Part shown: positions 48,540-56,663 of the stretch, piece after piece
How the letters are laid out: each line of letters opens with the position of its first letter
How positions within the stretch are numbered: the first letter of the stretch is position 1
Assembly: GCF_003606265.1 (NCBI RefSeq)
Contig: NZ_CP023671.1
Location: 1,240,001-1,304,000 of the forward strand
DNA length: 64,000 bases
Direction: 5' to 3'
Source of the DNA: Clostridium septicum
Lineage (GTDB): Bacteria; Bacillota; Clostridia; Clostridiales; Clostridiaceae
Position numbers and translations under genes: made by a program
Notes under the pieces: model-generated
Told to the model about the DNA's origin: nothing
The model's input: the letters and a program-made list of their open reading frames with translations, nothing else
Database searches by the model: none

Positions 48540-48672
48540 ATCTACTCACTCCTATTCATTATTCATGCAGGAACGCAGGCAACCTCAGTTTGAAGCATTC
48601 AATCAATTCTTCTTTAAGAATTATTGTGCATGGGGGCGAAAGCCAATCCGTTCTTGTTCTGCTAGAAGTAAT
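48540..48672 (-). ncRNA. Candidate bridge RNA of IS110 type A, copy 2
   Basis: This is the counterpart of 42485-42617. It keeps the C-rich TTCGCCCCCATGC stretch (minus strand) and the flanking hairpin with compensating changes. No open frame of note lies in it. Confidence 0.5.
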
Positions 48673-49439
48673 CCGATAGCTAGCATATGTAAGGCTCAAT
48701 TCTTCGCCAACTTCTGCACGCTCCTGGATAAGTTCTTCTAAACCTTTAGCAATTATAGTTATACTTATTAAAATATTCTTTATATGCTAAAGGTAAGAAT
48801 CACTTATGACCTTGTAGCTTTCAATGAAATCATTATTGAATCTTCTACTTTAAGATATCCCACTCCCGCATTAATTACTATTTCTTTTAGATTTAGTATA
48901 GCTTGTATCTTCTGAAATCTCATTCTCTGAAAATCTTCATTTAAGGAAATTAGCACTAGCCCTAGATTTCCTAGACTAGTCCACCTTCTGCAATTTCCAG
49001 TTAAGGACTTCCTTTAGTGAAAACTCTCTATTTATTAGATTTTTCATTGATTTTTAGTATCTATCTCTCAATTCCTCCTTTATTCTTAGAATTTCATTTT
49101 ATGATTGATTATCCTATTTCCAATTTTTCAATCACATCTATTTCAACTGAAAATATCGTCATTATTGACATGACGATATTACTGTTACAACGATATTTAC
49201 CTTTTACTGTTGGGCTATTTATGGACTCTTACAGGGCGGTTTTATTTCCTTGTAACCCTTGATTTTACTTACTTTGGGCGTATGGGCGTATTACTTAGTA
49301 GATTTTCTTTTATTTTTCACTTAATATTTAATTACTTTTTATTATATTTTTATTGAATAAATCTGCCCTTATGCCCAATTCATTGATTTATCTATGTTCT
49401 ATTGAAATTGTATCTGCCCACTCTTTGCCCAATTATGCC
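48673..49439 (-). ncRNA. Insert and structured tail of recombinase unit, copy 2
   Basis: 48673-48815 is a stretch absent from copy 1; its minus strand encodes IIAKGLEELIQERAEVGEEL, perhaps a gene fragment. 48816-49439 parallels 42618-43267. TTGGGC (near 49430) can pair with GCCCAA (near 49212), and TTGGGC-TAAGGGC (near 49375) with GCCC-TACGCCCAA (near 49275), ending in an ATATCG terminator-like hairpin (49150-49195). Confidence 0.45.
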
Positions 49440-49583
49440 CTACTTGAACCTATTAGGTAGATTATTCCATAATGTAGCTGATGCTACTCCACTCCCTTTC
49501 GCTACTTCCTCAACTGCTCCAACTGATGACATCCCACTTAGTATTAGTAGTATTATTCTTGCAATTAGTATTGCTATTTCCAT
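49440..49583 (-). CDS. Small membrane protein of the recombinase unit, copy 2
   Basis: A 47-aa protein MEIAILIARIILLILSGMSS then VGAVEEVAKGSGVASATLWN, with the same start context (GGGGATGAAAAA) as copy 1. Changes between copies are conservative (VLS/ILS, IAKA/VAKG), supporting translation. Function unknown. Confidence 0.7.
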   Translation of the reverse strand: MEIAILIARIILLILSGMSSVGAVEEVAKGSGVASATLWNNLPNRFK

Positions 49584-49597
49584 TTTTTCATCCCCTT

Positions 49598-49984
49598 TCA
49601 TATTTCATATTCCTTTAAAAAATTTTCGTTTTCTGTGCCTAGTTTACCGATTTTATGGTATAGAGTTATACCGAAGGAATCTCCTAGAATGAATGTTGTT
49701 TTTATTATTTCAACATCACTTATTACAATTACTTCTGTGAACTCTGGTATTGATGTTATCTTCTTTGATTTCTTATCTAGTAGATTGTACCTACTTAGTA
49801 CTTCTATTGAATCATCATCTTCAAGAACTACTATATCTCCAACTTCTTTTAGGTTGTACATCCTCCAGTATTTATCTACAACACTCTCAGCTATTTCTTG
49901 AAAATGTTGTAGTATTTCTTCCTTCAACTCCTTTGGAGTTATCTCGGCTTTCTCTATGTCATCTAATGTATTTATTATTATCAT
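49598..49984 (-). CDS. Unknown 128-aa protein of the recombinase unit, copy 2
   Basis: Paralog of 43426-43812 with about 90% identity (MIIINTLDDIEKAEITPKEL). It starts 13 nt after the recombinase stop. The constant order recombinase, 128 aa, 47 aa in both units indicates a functional module. Confidence 0.8.
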   Translation of the reverse strand: MIIINTLDDIEKAEITPKELKEEILQHFQEIAESVVDKYWRMYNLKEVGDIVVLEDDDSIEVLSRYNLLDKKSKKITSIPEFTEVIVISDVEIIKTTFILGDSFGITLYHKIGKLGTENENFLKEYEI

Positions 49985-49997
49985 TTCTTCAATCCTC

Positions 49998-50873
49998 CTA
50001 CAGTAAATTTACTGCTTTTAATTTTTCTTCTCTGCTACTGTTAACGTAAAACGTTGCAGTAGTATCTACACTGCTATGACCTGCCAGTTTACTTACTGTT
50101 GAAATAGGTACTCCTCTATTAATTAACCTTGTACAGAATGTATGCCTGAAGGTATGAGGTTTTAATTTATTTACCATTCCAATGTCCTTAGTTAATCTTT
50201 CTAGCATTGTATTTATAGCATCTCTTTTCAATGCTCCTCTTTGACCTATTACTAGATATTCTGAATCTTTTACACTATAATCTCTGTCTTTAATGTATTC
50301 CTTAATTACATCAGCTAAATCGAATTTCATTGGTACTTCTCTAAACTTTCCTCCCTTACCGTATATCTTTATTGAATAGTTCAGAAAATCAATATCCTTT
50401 ATCTTGATACTACATAGTTCACTTACTCTAACTCCTGTATAAAGTAGTAACATTACAATTACCTTATTTCTTTTACTTACCTTCTCCTCATTCTGAATGT
50501 AGAACAATATTCTCTCAACCTCCTTATCACTGTAAACTTCAACTTGTTTTTCTGAACCATAGGCTATCTTTACTCTATCTTTAGAATTTTCTACAACTAT
50601 TTCTTTCATTGCTCCAATTGCTACTAAGTATCTATTTAGTGCATGAATGCTATTTATCTTTTTATTGATTGTTGCTACCTCATAGTTACTTTCTACTAGA
50701 AAGTTCTTATAGCTTACTACGTAGAATCGTTGTAACGTACCATTAAATTCAACTCCTTTATCTCCTAGAAATTCTATGAATGCTTTAATATCTCCAACAT
50801 AACTTTCAATTGTTTTAGCACTCTTACCATCTTCAATAAGACTTATCTTGAAATCCTCAATTAATTGACACAT
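49998..50873 (-). CDS. Tyrosine recombinase (XerC1 type), copy 2
   Basis: A 291-aa protein from the ATG at 50873, which follows GAGAGGAG; a longer frame upstream reads through a terminator and is unlikely to be coding. Catalytic residues are complete (YTGVRVSELCSI, YGKGGKFREVPM, PHTFRHTFCTRL, AGHSSVDTTATFYVNSS). It lacks the Mor-like gene of copy 1; a terminator-like hairpin lies 30 nt upstream. Confidence 0.93.
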   Translation of the reverse strand: MCQLIEDFKISLIEDGKSAKTIESYVGDIKAFIEFLGDKGVEFNGTLQRFYVVSYKNFLVESNYEVATINKKINSIHALNRYLVAIGAMKEIVVENSKDRVKIAYGSEKQVEVYSDKEVERILFYIQNEEKVSKRNKVIVMLLLYTGVRVSELCSIKIKDIDFLNYSIKIYGKGGKFREVPMKFDLADVIKEYIKDRDYSVKDSEYLVIGQRGALKRDAINTMLERLTKDIGMVNKLKPHTFRHTFCTRLINRGVPISTVSKLAGHSSVDTTATFYVNSSREEKLKAVNLL

Positions 50874-52026
50874 TATTATTACTCCTCTCAATTTTCTTAA
50901 ATAGAAAAGAGTTAATGCTTCTTGATTAGAAACATTAACTCTGTTATCAGATTTATAATATATATTTATCATTTATTTTAAATTCAGTTGATTTAGCCAT
51001 TATTTATAGCTTTTCACTCTGAATAGTATTCTTATTCACATTCTCCTGAATCTCTCTTTTCTGATGCCTTATCGTTGGTTTTTACTATATTTTTATTAGT
51101 TGATGTATATATTCTCAGATATTTATTCCATTGAATGATTTTATTATCTATTGATTGGTTATTTATTATAGTTTCTTCATTGATTATTACTTTAGTTCTT
51201 ATCTGATTAGATTTTCTTTAATTGATGCATTTATTACTTCTTCTTAATCAATTGTATCTATTATATCTCTTGATTAATTATCTTTTACCTATTAATTACT
51301 TAATTATTCTTTATTCTGATTAGTTATTATTTATCATTTCTTCAATTTCTTTTATCCTATTTATCTTTATTATTATTTTTAATTGAAATAGATTTTTATT
51401 TGTCTATTTCAATTCTTTCAAGTCCTTATTCCCCCCTACCCCCCGTTACAATTTCCTAGTCCCGAGTTCCAAGTCTCTAGTTATTCTACTCAGCTATCTT
51501 ATTTATATGTTCTATTCTATCAATTCTTTTTATTTTTTAGTGATTTTCTACTACATATATTATGTTCACAATTCCATTAACTTTTAAGTGGAATTATTGA
51601 GCCTAGGATTTCCTTATCTTTCAATCTATTCATCTCTTCTATCCTCGTTTTACTGTTTTCTGAAGTCGCTAGACTTAATTAGCTAGGAAGTCCTTTATCA
51701 GATACAGTTATCTGTTCAAGTACTAAAGCTTCTTTCCTGTATATATTATTGTTATCAATTTCATTAACTTTCAAGTGGAATTATTGAACCTAGGTTTTCC
51801 TTGCCTTTCAGCTTGTGGTAGTTTTCAATCCTAGATATCTTGGCTTTTATAAATATTTCAGTGCATGAAAAAAGATTAATGCCCCATTACTAAAACATTA
51901 ACCTTCTCAACTTCTTTCACTGCATTATTAATATTATGCAGTATTAAATTTGCCTACTCTTACTGATTTAACTATATTCTAATGTTAATTCTTTTTATGA
52001 AGTTATCTACCTCTAAATTATGCATT
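50874..52026 (-). repeat. Long noncoding region: hairpin, leader, G-tracts, type C terminator, site
   Basis: No gene is seen in 1.15 kb. It holds the recombinase-upstream hairpin (50904-50942), leader sequence (50985-51130), a hairpin near 51385-51412, a C-rich block (51430-51444 on +), linkers, a type C hairpin (51866-51905), the 24-bp site 51919-51942 (centre TTAATA) and right-arm copies near 51993 and 52017. Confidence 0.75.
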
Positions 52027-52374
52027 CTATTTCCAACCATTAGCCTCTAAAAACTTATCTGGTATTCTTAATTCTAATTGCTTTTTAAGCTCTTTGCAGA
52101 AAACATCAAAATCAGCTTTTTCATACCATTTTTGACTATTTTCAAGACTAATAAAAGAATTTTCTCCATATTGAATACTACATCCAATTACGCCTTTATC
52201 ATAGTTAAACAGTACAATAAAATAATCATATGCTTTAAATCTAATGCTAAATGCTCTATAATTTCTATCATCTATTACATTAAAAATATCACAACTTCCA
52301 ATTTTACCTGCTAAATTCTTTTCTAAATAATCTGAAACATTAATTGCCATTTTTTGCGTATCATTTAATTGCAT
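52027..52374 (-). CDS. Cassette V immunity protein, unrecognised
   Basis: A 115-aa protein (VSDYLEKNLAGKIGSCDIFN; YDYFIVLFNYDKGVIGCSIQ) with an alpha-beta pattern. Its ATG lies within the last codons of toxin V (14-nt overlap), so translation is coupled. Function inferred from position. Confidence 0.7.
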   Translation of the reverse strand: MQLNDTQKMAINVSDYLEKNLAGKIGSCDIFNVIDDRNYRAFSIRFKAYDYFIVLFNYDKGVIGCSIQYGENSFISLENSQKWYEKADFDVFCKELKKQLELRIPDKFLEANGWK

Positions 52375-52841
52375 ACCAAAACTCTCCTTCTTTAATTAAT
52401 CTTTTAAACCCATATTCACTCTTTAAATATTCCCATTCTTTTAATAGGGCACAATCTCCATACTGTTCTGGATGATGTGAATATCTAATTTCCTTTCCCG
52501 ACTTTACAGCATCATCTAATGCTGGTACATTAAATAAATCAAACATATCATCATCAGTTATATTATACTTAGCTTTTATTACATCCCAATCATTTCCTAG
52601 GCTAAAATACGTTGTATCTCCTGCCATTACTGTATATGAATCATTTCCTGGAATTGTCCAGTCTAATGTTCCATCAGGCTTTACTGTTGGCTTATATTTA
52701 CCTAAAGTTATTGTGTCTGAATTAATGTTTTGTATGGACTCTGCTCTTATCTTCTTAAAATCATCTACTGGTATTTTTCCATTCACCTTACCATCAACAA
52801 CTTTTAATCCATCTATTATACTATCAGCTTTACTTACCCCC
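52361..52841 (-). CDS. Cassette V silent toxin tip joined to an IS110 remnant
   Basis: Open from the hinge (GVSKADSIIDGLKVVDGKVN), first ATG at 52786. The tip of about 145 aa includes DTITLGKYKPTVKPDGTLDW, YFSLGNDWDVIKAKYNITDD and GKEIRYSHHPEQYGDCALLK, ending in EFWYAIK. The 'RYSHHPEQYG' stretch offers His residues, but I cannot assign an activity. The handle is missing. Confidence 0.65.
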
Positions 52842-53105
52842 TTGGGGCATAGTCTGTCTTTTTATTTTTAGTGTTATGTAGCTACTTTTTTAACCTTATT
52901 TTATCATTCTACTTCTTTTATTTCTATATTAGGCATTACATATTTGGTTTTATTCCTCATCATTCCATAGATGATGCTATTAAGCCTTCTCATTACACAC
53001 AATAATACTTATATCTTAGTTTTTCTTTCTGAAATCTTTCTCTTATATTATTGTCGGAAAACTGGATTCCTAGGAGTTCCTTTCTTAGAGCTTTGAATCT
53101 GTAAA
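52842..53105 (-). mobile_element. IS110 type A remnant (degenerate)
   Basis: The right end (GGGGCATAGTCTGTC) at the toxin V hinge, then about 170 nt of the transposase 3' end with several stops (for example in ACAATAATACTTATATC). No recombinase or left end remains. More decayed than the cassette S remnant. Confidence 0.78.
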
Positions 53106-53272
53106 GTGCTAAAAAATGAACTAGCTTGCTTATTTTCAGCTAGTTCATTTAAGTATCTTACTTCATTATTAATATTATGCATTATTTATTTTTCTTATCT
53201 TAATTGATTTGACTGTATCCTAATATTATTACTTTTTATGCAGTTACTTAACTCTTTATTATGCAGCTAATA
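53106..53272 (-). repeat. Type D terminator and 24-bp site after cassette W
   Basis: A type D terminator (53111-53150), the 24-bp site 53160-53183 (centre TTAATA) and two right-arm copies (53236, 53258) directly after the cassette W immunity stop. No gene is seen. Confidence 0.8.
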
Positions 53273-53575
53273 TTAGTCCATATATTCCTCTGCAACTTCA
53301 ATACTTTCCTCTAAATTTAAATTAGGATACTTAAGAGAAATACTTTTTAAACACTCTATATATCTATTACTTTGAAGATTGTATGCTACTTCCTCAAAAA
53401 CTTCACTAGCAAGTAATATCTCCTTTTCATTTAATTCATTTAGAATTAAAATAGTACTTTCCTCATCTTTACTTAAAATTTCTATCAATCTTTCTCGACA
53501 TATTTCTATATTATAATCATCTTCATCATGTAATTTACTTCTGTCAGAAATAATCAATTTTACTTTATTAATCAT
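53273..53575 (-). CDS. Cassette W immunity: EndoU-associated helical protein
   Basis: A 100-aa paralog of 14060-14362: DKLIEIL-type core (CRERLIEILSKDEESTILIL), then ASEVFEEVAYNLQSNRYIEC and a SIEVAEEYMD end. It follows an intact EndoU tip by 17 nt with a GGAGG ribosome site. The twofold pairing with EndoU makes it a good candidate inhibitor. Confidence 0.8.
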   Translation of the reverse strand: MINKVKLIISDRSKLHDEDDYNIEICRERLIEILSKDEESTILILNELNEKEILLASEVFEEVAYNLQSNRYIECLKSISLKYPNLNLEESIEVAEEYMD

Positions 53576-53592
53576 ACTTTTCCTCCATTTAT

Positions 53593-54111
53593 CTATGGTT
53601 GCATATCTGCATCTGGAAATATTGTTCCTATCTTACCATCAGTTTTTATTACACCAACTCTTACTCCATCATACTCTCCAAATATAATATTTCCATCAAC
53701 AGCATTTATATTTTCAGGTAAATTAGCAACATATTCGCCGGCATCTTTTATCTTATCATTACTCCAATTTTCAGGAAACCATGCTTGCCCAGTCCCAATT
53801 CTTTTGGACGGAGTCTTATGTTTTGGCACATTTCCTACTCTTACCCCATTCGAATAAGTTTTTTCTATATTGAATTCAATGTTATTTTCGATTAAAAAAT
53901 CTATATTATCTTGTCCGTGTCCGCCACCTTTCATTCTTGATACTTTTCCAGTCTTAGGATTATAAGTAAAGTCTCCTTTAGTTGAATGAGTAATATCTCC
54001 AATTTCAATTTTAGCTTTACTTACCCCCTTAGTTCCTCTAATAGAATCTACTATCCTTTCAACTCTTTCTCCATTTTTTATTTTATTTGCTATTTCTGGA
54101 AGATACCCCAT
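53593..54111 (-). CDS. Cassette W silent toxin: EndoU RNase tip
   Basis: The handle, then a complete bacterial EndoU domain: KGDFTYNPKTGKVSRMKGGG, HGQDNIDFLIENNIEFNIEK, NGVRVGNVPKHKTPSKRIGT and GQAWFPENWSNDKIKDAGEY, ending TIFPDADMQP. The two catalytic His are in GGGHG and PKHK. RNA cleavage in target cells is expected. A full-length handle continues upstream in frame to about 54440. It has no ribosome site at the first ATG. Comparison with cassette F shows what that copy lost. Confidence 0.88.
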   Translation of the reverse strand: MGYLPEIANKIKNGERVERIVDSIRGTKGVSKAKIEIGDITHSTKGDFTYNPKTGKVSRMKGGGHGQDNIDFLIENNIEFNIEKTYSNGVRVGNVPKHKTPSKRIGTGQAWFPENWSNDKIKDAGEYVANLPENINAVDGNIIFGEYDGVRVGVIKTDGKIGTIFPDADMQP

Positions 54112-54449
54112 TATAGATTTTGCTACTCCATCTGTTGCTATTATTATTACTATCTCTCCTACTACTCTTCCTAATACTCTAGCTTTTTCATTTAAATTTG
54201 AATCTATAAAGTTCTCTACTGCATCTACAATAATTTTATCTAATATTAGAGCTTCCTCACAACTTGGATTGCTTCTTACTTTATTTAGAAATAAAATTCC
54301 TTTTGCTGCTCCTACTACACCATCTATTGGATGGCTTACAAATTCAAAAATATCTTTTGCTACTCCTACAAGTGTATCTCCTATTCCTAATAAAAATTTA
54401 ATTGTAACACTTTTTATTGTTATTAATTCTTTATTCTTATTTATTTTAT

Positions 54450-55037
54450 CTTTTCAATTCTTTTTATTTTTAAGTGAGACTCTAAATTTTACATTTAGCT
54501 AGTCGAACTTACAGCTACGAATGCATATGAGTAGTGTGTTTCCTATATATATTTCTACTACATATATTATGTTAACAATTCCATTAACTTTTAAGTGTAA
54601 TTATTGAGCCTAGGTTTTCCTAGCTTATCAGCTTGTAGTATTATTTACTCCTAGTTCTATTGGTTTTAAACGTATTGGCATTATTTCAGTAGTATTTTCT
54701 ACATCACCTACTATCACACTAATTCAATGTAAAAAAATATCGACACTATTGAAGTATCGATATTTCACTTTTAACTGTATTTTCTTTTACTTTAGGTTGA
54801 AAGGGGGATAAGGTGGTAAAGATTTTAGAAAGTATTTTTAGTTTCATAAATTAAAATTAACTTTTTAAAATTATCTGCCACCCATCCCCCTTTGCCCCCT
54901 AGGTCACTGCATTATTTAGATTATGCAGTTAACTTTTTTAGTATTAACTTAATCAAGTATATTAACTATCTAAGTTAAAATTTAATATATTATTCTTCTA
55001 AATTATGAAGTAAGTTATTTTAAAAAACTGTAGTTAG
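54450..55037 (-). repeat. Intercassette region: J2, type B element, 24-bp site
   Basis: J2 (54460-54545), a linker, the type B element 54731-54905 (terminator part 54731-54775, one arm decayed), the 24-bp site 54906-54929 (centre TTTAGA) and a right-arm variant near 55004. No gene is seen. Confidence 0.78.
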
Positions 55038-55385
55038 TCAATCAAATTTTAAGTTACCATTATCCCACTCTTGCAAAGTCATTTTACTAGTAAATGCTAT
55101 TATACCTCTTGAATTAGCTATTTCATTTAATGTATTCCTTGCCTTTTCAGGTTCAATTGGTATTATACTGAAAGCAGCATTATATCTTACATATATATTT
55201 TCATTACTTATTAGTGGAATAATTTCTTCAAATGCATGTTTTCCTATAGTTCTAAGATTGGCTCTAATCTTTTTCAACTTGTCATATTGTAAGTTAGTTG
55301 TTTTATAGTCTCCAGCTTCTTCACTTTCTTGTAATCTCATACAAGCGGTTATAAACTCTTCAATTAGCCTTTGAACTTGTTCCAT
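55038..55385 (-). CDS. Cassette X immunity: DUF2019/HEAT-like
   Basis: A 115-aa all-helical protein: LIEEFITACMRLQESEEAGD, YDKLKKIRANLRTIGKHAFE then LISNENIYVRYNAAFSIIPI and PEKARNTLNEIANSRG. This is the DUF2019-type HEAT-repeat pattern used by some nuclease immunity proteins. It starts 12 nt after tip X with an AGGAGG site. Confidence 0.8.
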   Translation of the reverse strand: MEQVQRLIEEFITACMRLQESEEAGDYKTTNLQYDKLKKIRANLRTIGKHAFEEIIPLISNENIYVRYNAAFSIIPIEPEKARNTLNEIANSRGIIAFTSKMTLQEWDNGNLKFD

Positions 55386-55397
55386 ACTCTTCCTCCT

Positions 55398-56099
55398 TTA
55401 AAATGGGTTGAATACCCAACCTTTTGATGTTGGAATAACATTCCCGTATTGTTGTAGCATTTCTATACCATACTTAAATTGCTCATCAAAACTTTTTGTT
55501 GAAAGCCAATCACGTACCGTTAATCCATTTGTAAATGGTGGTTTAGATGAATAATAGCCACTAATCTTAGAATGAATACTATCTGAACCAGATGGCATAG
55601 ATATTATATTATCTAAGTTATTAATATCTGCTGGTGCAAATCCTGCTCTAGTAGGTTTTATTTGAGATTGCTCAACAATATGATGCCATTGACTATCATC
55701 TCCTGGTAAACCTAAAGCTTCTTTTAACTCTTTAAATGTATTATATCCTTTATTAGGTACAATCTTCTTTCCTGTTGCTATTATTTCATCTGCTGTTTTA
55801 CCCGAATATTTCCATATATTCTCTACTACTTCTTTAAATTGAGGTCTAAAATGTGCAGGCACATCCTCAGCTGTATTTATAGCATACTGGAATCCTCCAT
55901 CTAATACAACTACAGGATTATCTCCTAGTGAAACAACTTTCTTTATTTGGAATGCTAATTCATCAATTGAATATTTTAAAGTGTACTTAAGTTTAGAAAC
56001 AGCTTCTGCCGCTCCCTTAGATGCCTTAATGGACTCTACTATTTTCTCAACTTTCCCACCATTTTTTACTTGGTTTGCTATTTGGGGTAAATGCTCCAT
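55398..56099 (-). CDS. Cassette X silent toxin: HH-type HNH/EndoVII nuclease
   Basis: The handle is the MEHLPQIANQVKNGGKVEKI variant shared with cassette C, followed by the LKYTLKYSIDELAF linker shared with cassette I, so this is a mosaic. The tip has GDDSQWHHIVEQSQIKP, then NLDNIISMPSGSDSIHSKIS and GYYSSKPPFTNGLTVRDWLS, a HH-signature nuclease layout. DNA cleavage is expected by family. It is the first silent cassette after the expressed gene, and has no ribosome site. Confidence 0.82.
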   Translation of the reverse strand: MEHLPQIANQVKNGGKVEKIVESIKASKGAAEAVSKLKYTLKYSIDELAFQIKKVVSLGDNPVVVLDGGFQYAINTAEDVPAHFRPQFKEVVENIWKYSGKTADEIIATGKKIVPNKGYNTFKELKEALGLPGDDSQWHHIVEQSQIKPTRAGFAPADINNLDNIISMPSGSDSIHSKISGYYSSKPPFTNGLTVRDWLSTKSFDEQFKYGIEMLQQYGNVIPTSKGWVFNPF

Positions 56100-56199
56100 T
56101 ATAGATTCTGCTATTCCATCTGTCGCTACTATTATTAGTATCTCTCCTACTATTCGTCCTATTGCAACTCCTATTACTCCATCTATTGGATGACTTACA

Positions 56200-56663
56200 A
56201 ATTCAAATAATCCTTTCTTAACTAAATATAATTTTAGTTAGTTCGACTTGCTGTGTCCACTACTTTATACTAACATCATTAGCATCATATATGATATCTT
56301 TACAAGACTTGTTATCTTTACTTTTTAAATCTATTTTACTACATGAAAAAAGATTAATGCTTCAATTACTGAAACATTAACCTTTTTAAATTTTCTTATT
56401 GCCCTTAAATCCCATGTTTTAAAATGTATTAGATTATTTATTCAACTATTTAAAGTTTAATCTATCTTGTACTTTTATTTTTAGGGCTTTATGGGCTTTT
56501 TACTTGATTAACTGCATTATTAATATTACGCGGTAAGGTTTACCTATATTAAATTCTTTACAATCATTAAATTATATATCCTTTATACCCCCTTATTTAT
56601 TGATTATATAATTTTGCATTCAATTTTTATAATATTATGCAGCTACATTGCAAAAGATACACA
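56200..56663 (-). repeat. First intercassette region after the expressed toxin
   Basis: J1 (56218-56290), a type A hairpin (56345-56388), the long-range GC stem, the 24-bp site 56511-56534 (centre TTAATA, right arm decayed) and a right-arm copy at 56635-56646 next to the immunity stop. The expressed gene thus ends with the same module as silent cassettes. No gene is seen. Confidence 0.8.

Larger units (their letters stand above)
47155..48672 (-). mobile_element. IS110-family element type A, copy 2 (intact)
   Basis: Same structure and length as copy 1, with the right end at the CCCCTT hinge of cassette U and the left end near AGAAGTAAT. About 143 nt not present in copy 1 follow the left end (48673-48815). 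Confidence 0.85.

Noticed and set aside
41121..50942. A prophage remnant, because of the Mor-like regulator and tyrosine recombinases
   Set aside because: No phage structural, replication or lysis genes are present anywhere in the window.
9602..56534. Classical integron attC sites
   Set aside because: No RYYYAAC/GTTRRRY boxes and no IntI-type extra helix seen in the recombinases. The sites resemble dif-type cores rather than attC.
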